This document shows, in pieces, positions 33,791 to 40,807 of a stretch of DNA of 64,000 nucleotides. This DNA comes from Streptomyces coacervatus (GTDB taxonomy: Bacteria; Actinomycetota; Actinomycetes; Streptomycetales; Streptomycetaceae), in the NCBI RefSeq assembly GCF_029223485.1, contig NZ_JARHTP010000013.1, forward strand, positions 1-64,000, given 5' to 3'. A program made the translations under genes and the position numbers. Numbering within the stretch: the stretch's first letter is position 1; the number at the start of each line of letters is the position of its first letter. Under the pieces are notes generated by a model. The model worked only from the letters and a program-made list of their open reading frames with translations, did no database searches and had not been told where the DNA came from.

Positions 33791-35011
33791 ATGACCGAGG
33801 AGATCACCACGCTGACGGAGCAGGCCCCGCCCCCGGTACGGGAGTGGCCCGCGCACGACCTGGCCGGGACGGAGTTCGACCCGGTGCTCGCGGACCTCAT
33901 GCGCGAGGGCCCGCTCACCCGCATCCGACTGCCGCACGGCGAGGGCTGGGCGTGGCTGGCCACCCGCTACGACGACGTCAAGCTGATCACCAACGATCCG
34001 CGGTTCAGCCGCACGGAGGTCACCCGGCGTCAGGTCACCCGGCTCGCCCCCAACTTCGCTCCCCGGCCGGGCTCGCTCGCCTGGGCCGACCAGCCGGACC
34101 ACAACCGGCTGCGCAAGCCGATCGCCGGTGCTTTCACCGTGGGCGCGATGAAGCGGCTGCGGCCCCGCGCGCACGGGATCCTCGACGAGCTGCTCGACGG
34201 GGTCGTACGCGACGGGCCGCCGGCCGATCTCGTCGAGCGGGTCCTCGAACCCTTCCCCATCACCGTGGTCAGCGAGGTGATGGGGGTACCCGCCGGCGAC
34301 CGGGAGCAGGTGCATGCCTGGACGCGGCAGATCATCTCGACCTCGGGTGGGTCCGAGGCCGCCGACCGTGCCAAGAACGGCATGTACGGCTGGATCACCG
34401 ACACCATCCGCGCGCGGGCACAGAGCACGGACGAGGACGTCTACTCGCTGCTCGGCCTCGCCGTCGGCCGCGGCGACATCAGTGAGGAGGAGGCGGTGGG
34501 TCTCGCCGGGCCGCTGCAGATCGGCGGCGAGGCCGTCACCCACAACTGCGGCCAGATGCTGTTCCTGATGCTCACCCGGCCGGAGTTGAGGGAGCGGATG
34601 CAAGAGCCCGGGGCGCGCGGGCCCGTACTGGACGAGCTGCTGCGCCACATCCCGCACCGCGCCTCGGTCGGCCTGGCCCGTATCGCCCTGGAGGACGTCG
34701 TGCTGCGCGGCCACCGCATCAGCGCCGGCGAGCCGGTCTACGTCTCCTACCTGGCCGCCAACCGCGACCCGGAGGTCTTCCCCGACCCGGACCGGATCGA
34801 CCCGGACCGCGACCCCAACCCGCACGTGGCCTTCGGCAACGGCGTCCACTACTGCACCGGCGCCGTGCTCGCCCGCCTGCAGATCGAACTGCTCGTCGAC
34901 ACGGTGCTGGAGCGGCTGCCCGGGCTGCGGCTCGCGGTCCCCGCCGACCAGGTCGTCTGGCGTCGCAAGACCATGATCCGCGGGCCGCAGACCCTGCCCG
35001 TCAGCTGGTGA
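33791..35011 (+). CDS. Cytochrome P450, CYP158 family
   Basis: A 406-aa P450. Heme ligand Cys355 lies in F-G-N-G-V-H-Y-C-T-G, and the ExxR helix is present. The I-helix reads I-G-G-E-A-V-T-H-N (residues ~244-252) instead of the usual A-G-x-E-T-T. That reading, and the near-colinear match of the N-terminal E-W-P-x-x-D-L-x-G, R-Q-V-T-R-L-A-P and Y-V-S-Y-L-A-A-N-R-D-P-E-V-F-P-D-P-D segments, fits the flaviolin-coupling P450s CYP158A1/A2 of S. coelicolor. Those enzymes dimerise the naphthoquinone made by the type III polyketide synthase RppA. No rppA is present here, as with CYP158A1. ATG at 33791 behind GAGGGTGGAGG. Confidence 0.9.
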   Translation: MTEEITTLTEQAPPPVREWPAHDLAGTEFDPVLADLMREGPLTRIRLPHGEGWAWLATRYDDVKLITNDPRFSRTEVTRRQVTRLAPNFAPRPGSLAWADQPDHNRLRKPIAGAFTVGAMKRLRPRAHGILDELLDGVVRDGPPADLVERVLEPFPITVVSEVMGVPAGDREQVHAWTRQIISTSGGSEAADRAKNGMYGWITDTIRARAQSTDEDVYSLLGLAVGRGDISEEEAVGLAGPLQIGGEAVTHNCGQMLFLMLTRPELRERMQEPGARGPVLDELLRHIPHRASVGLARIALEDVVLRGHRISAGEPVYVSYLAANRDPEVFPDPDRIDPDRDPNPHVAFGNGVHYCTGAVLARLQIELLVDTVLERLPGLRLAVPADQVVWRRKTMIRGPQTLPVSW

Positions 35012-35026
35012 GGGCAGGGCCCCGGG

Positions 35027-35530
35027 TCAGGCCGTCACCCAGTCCGTGACGAGTACTCCCTCGCCCGTCCGCAGCCGTAGCGCGAAGGGACCGGCGGGGG
35101 GTTCGTCGTAGGTGAAGCGCCCCATGTCGTCGGTGGTCAGCGGCGATCCGGCCTGCGGGCCGCTGAGCACCTCGATGCCGGCCGTCTGCGGCGGCAGCAC
35201 CTGTCCCATCAGGCCCTGTGCGGTCAGTTCGACGTCGACGGTCACCCCGCCCGCGTGGAACGTGAGCATCCGCGGCACGTCCGTCGCTCCCCGCACGGGG
35301 ATGGCGTCGACCACCGAGTCGAAGGTCAGCTCGGCGAGACGGGCGTCCAGGTCGTGCAGCGCGAAGGCCTCGACGGCGATCTGCCGCAGTTGGGCCGGCA
35401 CCGGGTCCAGGATGGCCGCGGCCCTGCGGAGTTCCTCCTCCAACAGGTCGTACGCCACGTCGTCGATGTACTCGATGCCGTTGATGCCGTCGTTGTCGTA
35501 GCCGTTGTCGGCGTTGTTCATGTCGGTCAC
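35027..35530 (-). CDS. Protein coupled to the ECF sigma factor, candidate regulator or protease substrate
   Basis: A 167-aa protein whose GTG (35530) overlaps the sigma-factor stop as GTGA, behind GGGGAG; an ATG three codons later is possible. An acidic Asn/Asp-rich head (residues 1-18) is followed by a helical part (Y-D-L-L-E-E-E-L-R-R-A-A-A-I-L-D-P-V-P) and a beta-rich C-terminal half (from ~95) with I-E-V-L-S-G-P-Q-A and G-R-F-T-Y-D-E-P-P-A-G-P, resembling a small beta-sandwich. It has no transmembrane helix and no zinc anti-sigma motif. Strict coupling suggests it binds or modulates the sigma factor; given the CHAT and S8 proteases next door it may be a cleavage substrate. Function not established. 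Confidence 0.7.
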   Translation of the reverse strand: MTDMNNADNGYDNDGINGIEYIDDVAYDLLEEELRRAAAILDPVPAQLRQIAVEAFALHDLDARLAELTFDSVVDAIPVRGATDVPRMLTFHAGGVTVDVELTAQGLMGQVLPPQTAGIEVLSGPQAGSPLTTDDMGRFTYDEPPAGPFALRLRTGEGVLVTDWVTA

Positions 35531-36102
35531 ACCGCTCCCCGTGCTTCGAGTCGTGCCCGCAGGCGCCGCAGACAGCGCTGGCGGAGCGGTCCGATGCTGC
35601 CCACGGCGATGCCCAGCGCCGCGGACACCTCCTGGTAGCTGGGCGGCGGCGAGGCCATCAGGACGCGCAGCAACTGCCTGCAGCGATCGCCGAGTTCCTC
35701 GAACTCCTGCCACAGGTGCCGGATGCGCTCGGTCTCGGCGGCCGCCTCCTCCAGGTCGAGGAACGACTGCTCGGGCGTACGGTCGTCACTGACCCGGTCG
35801 AGCAGTTGCGGATCGTCCGTCGGGGTCAGCCGCCTTAAGCTCTTGAGGACCTTCAGGCACTCGTGCCGCGCGGTGCTCGCCAGCCATGACCCGGCCTTCT
35901 CCGGTTCGCGGATCCGCCCCAGGTGCTGGGCGAAACGGAACCACACCGTCTGGTACACCTCGTGCGCGTCGGCGTCGGAGAGCCGGTGCGAGCGCACGAC
36001 GGACCACACCAGTGGGCTCAGCCCCTCCACGAGCGCCTTCCAGGCCGCCGCGTCGCCGTCGACGGCGGACTGGACCAGCGCGCCGACATCTGCTCGGTCC
36101 AC
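35527..36102 (-). CDS. ECF-type RNA polymerase sigma factor
   Basis: A 191-aa sigma factor with region 2 (L-V-E-G-L-S-P-L-V-W-S-V-V-R-S-H-R-L-S-D-A-D-A-H-E-V, then V-W-F-R-F-A-Q-H-L) and region 4 (S-Y-Q-E-V-S-A-A-L-G-I-A-V-G-S-I-G-P-L-R-Q-R-C-L-R-R-L). The start was placed at GTG 36102 behind GAGGGG; a frame-compatible ATG lies at 36165. No zinc anti-sigma gene is adjacent. It follows an S8 peptidase gene by 59 bp and is coupled to a 167-aa protein, with a divergent TPR-CHAT gene beyond the peptidase. This layout suggests control by proteolysis. Confidence 0.88.
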   Translation of the reverse strand: MDRADVGALVQSAVDGDAAAWKALVEGLSPLVWSVVRSHRLSDADAHEVYQTVWFRFAQHLGRIREPEKAGSWLASTARHECLKVLKSLRRLTPTDDPQLLDRVSDDRTPEQSFLDLEEAAAETERIRHLWQEFEELGDRCRQLLRVLMASPPPSYQEVSAALGIAVGSIGPLRQRCLRRLRARLEARGAV

Positions 36103-36161
36103 GGCCCCACCCCTCGTGTACGGCAAGTCATCGTACGCCGTGGAGGGGACCGTTCCAGACC

Positions 36162-37598
36162 TCATACGCCGGGAGAGAGCTGCACGACCGGACCGGGGCG
36201 CCAGCCCGCCGGGCGCAGCGCCGGTACATGCGCCCCGCGCACTTCCGCGAACCCGGCGTTGTCCGCGAGCAGTTGCTTGCGGGCGGCGCGCGCATCGCTC
36301 ATCTTGTTGGCCGTCATGTAGGCGGCGACCATGCCGGCGGCCACGGGAGCGGAGAACGAGGTGCCGCTCCAGTGCGCGTATCCCTCGAACATCACCTGGT
36401 CCGCCTTGACGGAGGTGGGCGTGCCGGCCTCGCTCAACGCACCGGTGTGGCGCGGGTACTGGCAGGTGCACGCGTAGGTGAAGCCGAAGCGGCAGGCGTC
36501 GTACGTGGAGTGCTGGTAGACGTACGGCACCGGTGCGTCGAAGCCGGTCAGGGCGCTGGTGAGGCGCTCGCCGGGGGCGTACACGTTCACCCAGGCGCCG
36601 TGGTTGCTGAAGCAGGCGCCGTACTCGCCGTCGCTGCGCAGCGCGCCGACCGACAGGACGATGTCCGAGTAGTCGGGCAGGGAGGCGTAGGCGGCGGGCC
36701 AGAACGGGGTGGCGCTGGCGTTGTTGCCGGCCGCGGCGACCAACAGGGTGCGCTGGGTGCGCAGTTCCTGCATGAAGCTCTCCACGCCGAGCAGGCCGTC
36801 GGTGCGGCCGTTGGAGGTGCCGGCGGACAGGCTGATGACGTCCGGCCAGCCGTGCTCGTCGACCGCGTCGAAGAGCCGCTGCCCGAACTCGGACTCCAGG
36901 ATGGCCCCGGCGTCGTTGAGGGTGTTGCGCACCGTCACGTTCGTGTTGGGTGCGACGGCCGCGAGGAGGCCGGCGATGAAGGTGCCGTGGCCGACGTACT
37001 GCAGCAGGTTGCCCTGGTCGTCGGTCTCGGTGCCGTGCAGGTCGCCCTGGACGTGGGCGAGCAGCGGGACCATCCCGTAATCGTGCGTGAGGCCGTTGTC
37101 GATGACGAGGACGCCCACGGCGGTGTCCGTGTCGTAACCGGCCGCGGCGGCGGCCGGGTTGGTGCCCTGGGTGAGCGGGGCGGGCACCGGCTCGTCGCCG
37201 GGGCAGGAGTTGACCGCGATCGACACGACGTGGTTGCGGCTGACCAGCCGGCGCCGGGCGCGGCCCTCGTGCTCGCGCATGGCGCGCAGGGCGTGCGCGA
37301 CGGACCGGTCGCCGCGCCGGTCGCCGTGGCCCGGGTCGCCGACCTGGATACGGGTGATGCCCGAGCGGTTGGTCTCCGGGCTCGCCCGGCGTACGTGGTC
37401 GGCGGTGAGGCCGGTCGCCTCGGTGAAGTGCGTGCGCACGGTGTCCTCGACGAGCCGCGCCTCCTCACCGTCGCGGGCGAGGACCACGCCCTTCTCGTAG
37501 ATGAACTCCGCCGCGTCGTCGGGCCCCATCGCCAGGGAGACGTCGGGCATCGAACGCTGGATCTGGTCGAACTGCTCGTGGAATCGCTGAGGTGCCAT
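36162..37598 (-). CDS. S8 subtilisin-like serine peptidase, apparently cytoplasmic
   Basis: A 478-aa subtilase with catalytic Asp167 (V-L-V-I-D-N-G), His204 (Y-V-G-H-G-T-F-I-A-G) and Ser414 (S-G-T-S-F-S-A-P-V-A-A-G). A ~160-residue N-terminal extension of mixed character precedes the catalytic domain. There is no signal peptide and no membrane segment, which is unusual because most Streptomyces subtilases are secreted. Residues ~345-395 hold a Cys-containing insertion (Y-A-C-T-C-Q-Y). ATG at 37598 behind GGAGG. It is first in the minus-strand set S8-sigma-167 aa and divergent (109 bp) from the CHAT gene. Confidence 0.9.
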   Translation of the reverse strand: MAPQRFHEQFDQIQRSMPDVSLAMGPDDAAEFIYEKGVVLARDGEEARLVEDTVRTHFTEATGLTADHVRRASPETNRSGITRIQVGDPGHGDRRGDRSVAHALRAMREHEGRARRRLVSRNHVVSIAVNSCPGDEPVPAPLTQGTNPAAAAAGYDTDTAVGVLVIDNGLTHDYGMVPLLAHVQGDLHGTETDDQGNLLQYVGHGTFIAGLLAAVAPNTNVTVRNTLNDAGAILESEFGQRLFDAVDEHGWPDVISLSAGTSNGRTDGLLGVESFMQELRTQRTLLVAAAGNNASATPFWPAAYASLPDYSDIVLSVGALRSDGEYGACFSNHGAWVNVYAPGERLTSALTGFDAPVPYVYQHSTYDACRFGFTYACTCQYPRHTGALSEAGTPTSVKADQVMFEGYAHWSGTSFSAPVAAGMVAAYMTANKMSDARAARKQLLADNAGFAEVRGAHVPALRPAGWRPGPVVQLSPGV

Positions 37599-37707
37599 GG
37601 CGTGTCCTCCCGCTGAGGCGACAGTCGTGAATCAGAGTCGCGGAGCCCTCGATTGATACAGCGCCAAACCGGTGTGGGGCGCAACCACGGCCACTACCAT
37701 CCTTTGA

Positions 37708-40311
37708 GTGACAGCGGGAAGCGACTCGGTTCTCGAACTGCTGCCGATGGTGTTCGCCGATCCGGGCGAGGCTCTCGCGCGGGCACAGGGCGTGCTGGAC
37801 TGCGATCCGTCGCCGTGGCGCGCCTCCGTCGCGCACCAGGTGATCGGCATCTGGCAGCGGGACTGGGGCGACATGCGGATCGCGCTGCACCATCTGCGCC
37901 GCGCCCGCGATCTGGCGGCGCGCGCCCAGGCGCCCGACCGGGAGGCGGACATCCTGGCCACCCTCGGCGTGGCGCTGGTGCACTCCGGCCGCACCCGGCA
38001 GGGCCTGGAGGCGCTGGAGCGGGGTGTCGCGGTGAGCAGCGGGCACACACGCGCGCGTGTCCTGTTCCGGCGGGCCTACGCCTCCTGGGTGCTGGGCCGG
38101 CACCGGGAGGCGCTGGAGGACGTACGCAAGGCGATTCCCGTGCTGCGGCAGGCGGACGACGTCATCTGGACGGCGCGGGCGCTGACCCTGCGGGCCACGG
38201 TGCATCTGGCGCTCGGCGCGGTGGACCGGGCGGAGGCGGACTTCACCGCCGCGCATGCGCAGTGGGACACCACCGGCCAGGAGCACGACAAGGCCGACGT
38301 GGTGGAGAGCCGGGGTCTTGCCGCCTTCCGCTCGGGCGACATCCCCGTTGCGCTGCGGCTGCTGGACGAGGCCGAGGAGCGGTACGCCAAGCTCGGCACG
38401 CCGTCCTTCATGCTCTACATCCGCCGCTGCGAGGTGCTGATGGCCGCCGGGCTCGCCCCCGAGGCCCTTGCAGAGGCGGACACGGCCATAGGGGCGCTCG
38501 ACGGCATCGGCGGACAGTCCACCCGCAAGGCGGAACTGCTGCTGGTCGCGGCCCGCGCGGCCCGGCTGGCGGGCGATCCGCATACCGCGATCGCGCGCGC
38601 GGCGCTGGCGGTGCGGCTGTTCGCCGGGCAGCGGCGCACCTGGTGGGAGACGCATGCCCGGCTGGTGCTGATCGAGGCGCGGGTGGCCGCCGGGCGCTGC
38701 TCGGGGCGCCTGGTCGCGGATGCGGCGGCGGTGGCCGAACGGCTCGCGTCCTTCGGCGCGCCGGCCGCCCCGGAGGCGTCGCTGCTCGCCGGCCGGATCG
38801 CGCTGGACCTCGGCTGGACGGCGGACGCGGAGCGGCATCTGGCCGTCGCCGCCCGCAGCCGGCACAGCGGACCGCCGCTGGCGCGGATGACGGGCTGGGC
38901 CGCGCAGGCGCTGCGCGCGCGGGCCGCCGGTTCCGGCCGGGGCGTCCTGGAGGCGTGCCGGCGCGGGCTCGACGTGCTCGACGACCACCGGATGACGCTG
39001 GGCGCCTCCGAGCTCAGGGCCCGCGCCACCGAACAGGGCGCGGAGCTGGCCGCGTTGGCCCAGCGGGCCAGTCTCGACTCGGGCAGCCCGCGCCGGCTGC
39101 TGATGTGGAGCGAGCGCTGGCGGGCCACCGTCCTGTCCACGCCGCCCACCCGGCCGCCCGCCGACCCGGCCCTGCTCGGCAACCTGACCGCGTTCCGGGA
39201 GATCGCCGCCCGCGCGGAGGAGGCCCGCAGCGACGGCCGCCCGATCCCGGCCCTGGAGCGTGAACAGCGGCGTCTGGAGCGGGAGATCCGCTCCCGGACC
39301 CTGCACATGCGCGGCGACGCGCCCGGCGCCGAGGACCGCTTCCGGCCCGGCAGACTGCTGGAGCGGCTGGGCGAGGTACGGCTGGTGGAGCTCGCCGTGC
39401 TCGACGGGCGGGTCCAGGTGCTGCTGTGCGGGGACGGGCGGGTGCGGCGGTTCGAGGCGGGGCTGCTCGCCGACGCCGAGACCGAGGCCGAGCATGTGCA
39501 GGCCGCACTGCGGCGGCTGGCCCACCCCGGCGCGGAGGCGCGGCTTCCGGTGGTGGAGGCCATGGGCCGCCGTCTGGAGGAGCTGCTGCTCGGCCCGGCC
39601 ACCGCGCACCTGGGCTGCGGCCCCGTGGTGGTCGTGCCGCCGGGCCGGCTGCACCGCGTGCCGTGGGCGCTGCTGCCGTCGCTGCGGGAGCGGGTGCTGA
39701 GCGTGTCGCCGTCGGCGAGCAGCTGGCTGCGCGCCCACGAGACCGAGCCGCCGCCCGGCGGCCGTCACGTCCTGGTCCGCGGACCGGGGCTCGCCACCGG
39801 CGGCGCGGAAGTGCCCGAACTCGCCGACCGCTACGGCAACTCGACGCTGCTGGAACACGACGACGCGCGCGTGCCGCGCGTGCTGGAGGAACTCGACGGC
39901 GCCACGCTGGCCCACATCGCCGCGCACGGCACCTTCCGCGCCGACAGCCCCCTGTTCTCCGCACTGCGGATGGCCGACGGCCCGCTCATCGTCCACGACT
40001 TCGAGCGCCTGGACCGCAGCCCGTACCGGATCATCCTGTCCAGCTGCGACACCGCCCGCTTCGCCTCGGTCGGCGCGGACGAACTCCTCGGCCTGGTCAC
40101 CGCGCTGCTGCCGCTCGGCACAGCGGGAGTGGTGGCGAGCAGCGCACCCGTCAACGACCACGCCGTGGTGGAGCTGATGCTCGCCCTGCACAAGGGTCTG
40201 AGCGCGGGCCTGTCCCTGGCCGAGGCCCTGCGCGACGCGCGCGCCTCGCTGCCGGGGGATGCGCTGCATCAGGCGACAGGGTGGGCGTTCACGGCGTTCG
40301 GGGCGGCTTGA
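37708..40311 (+). CDS. TPR-CHAT domain protein (caspase-like protease)
   Basis: An 867-aa protein. Residues ~1-480 are helical repeats of TPR type (e.g. L-H-H-L-R-R-A-R-D-L-A-A, V-A-L-V-H-S-G-R-T-R-Q-G-L-E-A-L). Residues ~580-867 are a CHAT domain with the catalytic dyad His740 (I-A-A-H-G-T-F) and Cys780 (L-S-S-C-D-T-A), and the terminal A-L-R-D-A-R-A-S-L helix. CHAT proteins are clan CD cysteine proteases; in Craspase the TPR-CHAT protein Csx29 cleaves a protein that controls an ECF sigma factor. This gene is divergent from an S8 peptidase-ECF sigma operon. Start GTG at 37708 with poor ribosome site, possibly near-leaderless. Confidence 0.9.
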   Translation: MTAGSDSVLELLPMVFADPGEALARAQGVLDCDPSPWRASVAHQVIGIWQRDWGDMRIALHHLRRARDLAARAQAPDREADILATLGVALVHSGRTRQGLEALERGVAVSSGHTRARVLFRRAYASWVLGRHREALEDVRKAIPVLRQADDVIWTARALTLRATVHLALGAVDRAEADFTAAHAQWDTTGQEHDKADVVESRGLAAFRSGDIPVALRLLDEAEERYAKLGTPSFMLYIRRCEVLMAAGLAPEALAEADTAIGALDGIGGQSTRKAELLLVAARAARLAGDPHTAIARAALAVRLFAGQRRTWWETHARLVLIEARVAAGRCSGRLVADAAAVAERLASFGAPAAPEASLLAGRIALDLGWTADAERHLAVAARSRHSGPPLARMTGWAAQALRARAAGSGRGVLEACRRGLDVLDDHRMTLGASELRARATEQGAELAALAQRASLDSGSPRRLLMWSERWRATVLSTPPTRPPADPALLGNLTAFREIAARAEEARSDGRPIPALEREQRRLEREIRSRTLHMRGDAPGAEDRFRPGRLLERLGEVRLVELAVLDGRVQVLLCGDGRVRRFEAGLLADAETEAEHVQAALRRLAHPGAEARLPVVEAMGRRLEELLLGPATAHLGCGPVVVVPPGRLHRVPWALLPSLRERVLSVSPSASSWLRAHETEPPPGGRHVLVRGPGLATGGAEVPELADRYGNSTLLEHDDARVPRVLEELDGATLAHIAAHGTFRADSPLFSALRMADGPLIVHDFERLDRSPYRIILSSCDTARFASVGADELLGLVTALLPLGTAGVVASSAPVNDHAVVELMLALHKGLSAGLSLAEALRDARASLPGDALHQATGWAFTAFGAA

Positions 40312-40384
40312 AATCCGCTGGGGCCAGCAACTCCCCGACGGCGTCGGCGAATCGCCGGCGGCCCGCCTCGCCGAGGAACGGCTG

Positions 40385-40564
40385 ATGAGGTTCGCCTGGG
40401 AAGTGTTCGCCGGTGCCACGCCCACCCGAGGCCCTTCCGTGCGCAGACGCAGGCGAGTGTGGCTCGGCGGCGCAGGCCTGCTCTTCGCGGGCGCGCTCAT
40501 CGCCTCCCCCGTTATGTTTTCCGCGGCCCTGCAACAGGACCGCTGGCCTCCGGGCTCGGCATGA
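40385..40564 (+). CDS. Possible 59-aa single-span membrane peptide
   Basis: An ATG at 40385 with GAGGA about 8 nt upstream opens a 59-aa frame with a basic stretch (S-V-R-R-R-R-R-V) followed by a hydrophobic segment (V-W-L-G-G-A-G-L-L-F-A-G-A-L-I-A) and a short tail. It lies 73 bp after the CHAT gene on the same strand. No homologue is recognised; it could be a small membrane partner of the CHAT protein or a chance frame. Confidence 0.35.
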   Translation: MRFAWEVFAGATPTRGPSVRRRRRVWLGGAGLLFAGALIASPVMFSAALQQDRWPPGSA

Positions 40565-40749
40565 CTGGTCCCCCCTGTCGAACCGATGACCTGGGGGGTG
40601 GTGTCACCGGGCCCGAGAGGCGCCGTTGGACACGCTGATGAGAGGTCTGACCACCGCGGGCGGTACGACGATCAAGTGCACGTACAGCTCCAACGCGTGG
40701 CGCTGGACCTACGCCTGACGAGACACGCCCGGTGCTCCCGGCGGGGATC
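40565..40749 (+). other. Region with a 26-codon micro-ORF
   Basis: An ATG at 40638 opens a frame to the TGA at 40716-40718. Its end (G-T-T-I-K-C-T-Y-S-S-N-A-W-R-W-T-Y-A) looks like the C-terminal strand of a small secreted protein. There is no proper ribosome site. It may be a gene remnant; nothing else is visible before the terminator. Confidence 0.25.
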
Positions 40750-40791
40750 GGCGGCCTGACCCCTCCCCCGAATACTGGGGGTCAGACCGCC
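40750..40791. terminator. Bidirectional terminator between CHAT side and LuxR gene
   Basis: GGCGGCCTGACCCC pairs with GGGGTCAGACCGCC (13 of 14 positions; one C/A step) around a 13-nt loop. It separates the plus-strand CHAT region from the minus-strand regulator gene ending at 40808. Confidence 0.75.
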
Positions 40792-40807
40792 GGTTCATGG
40801 GCCCGGC

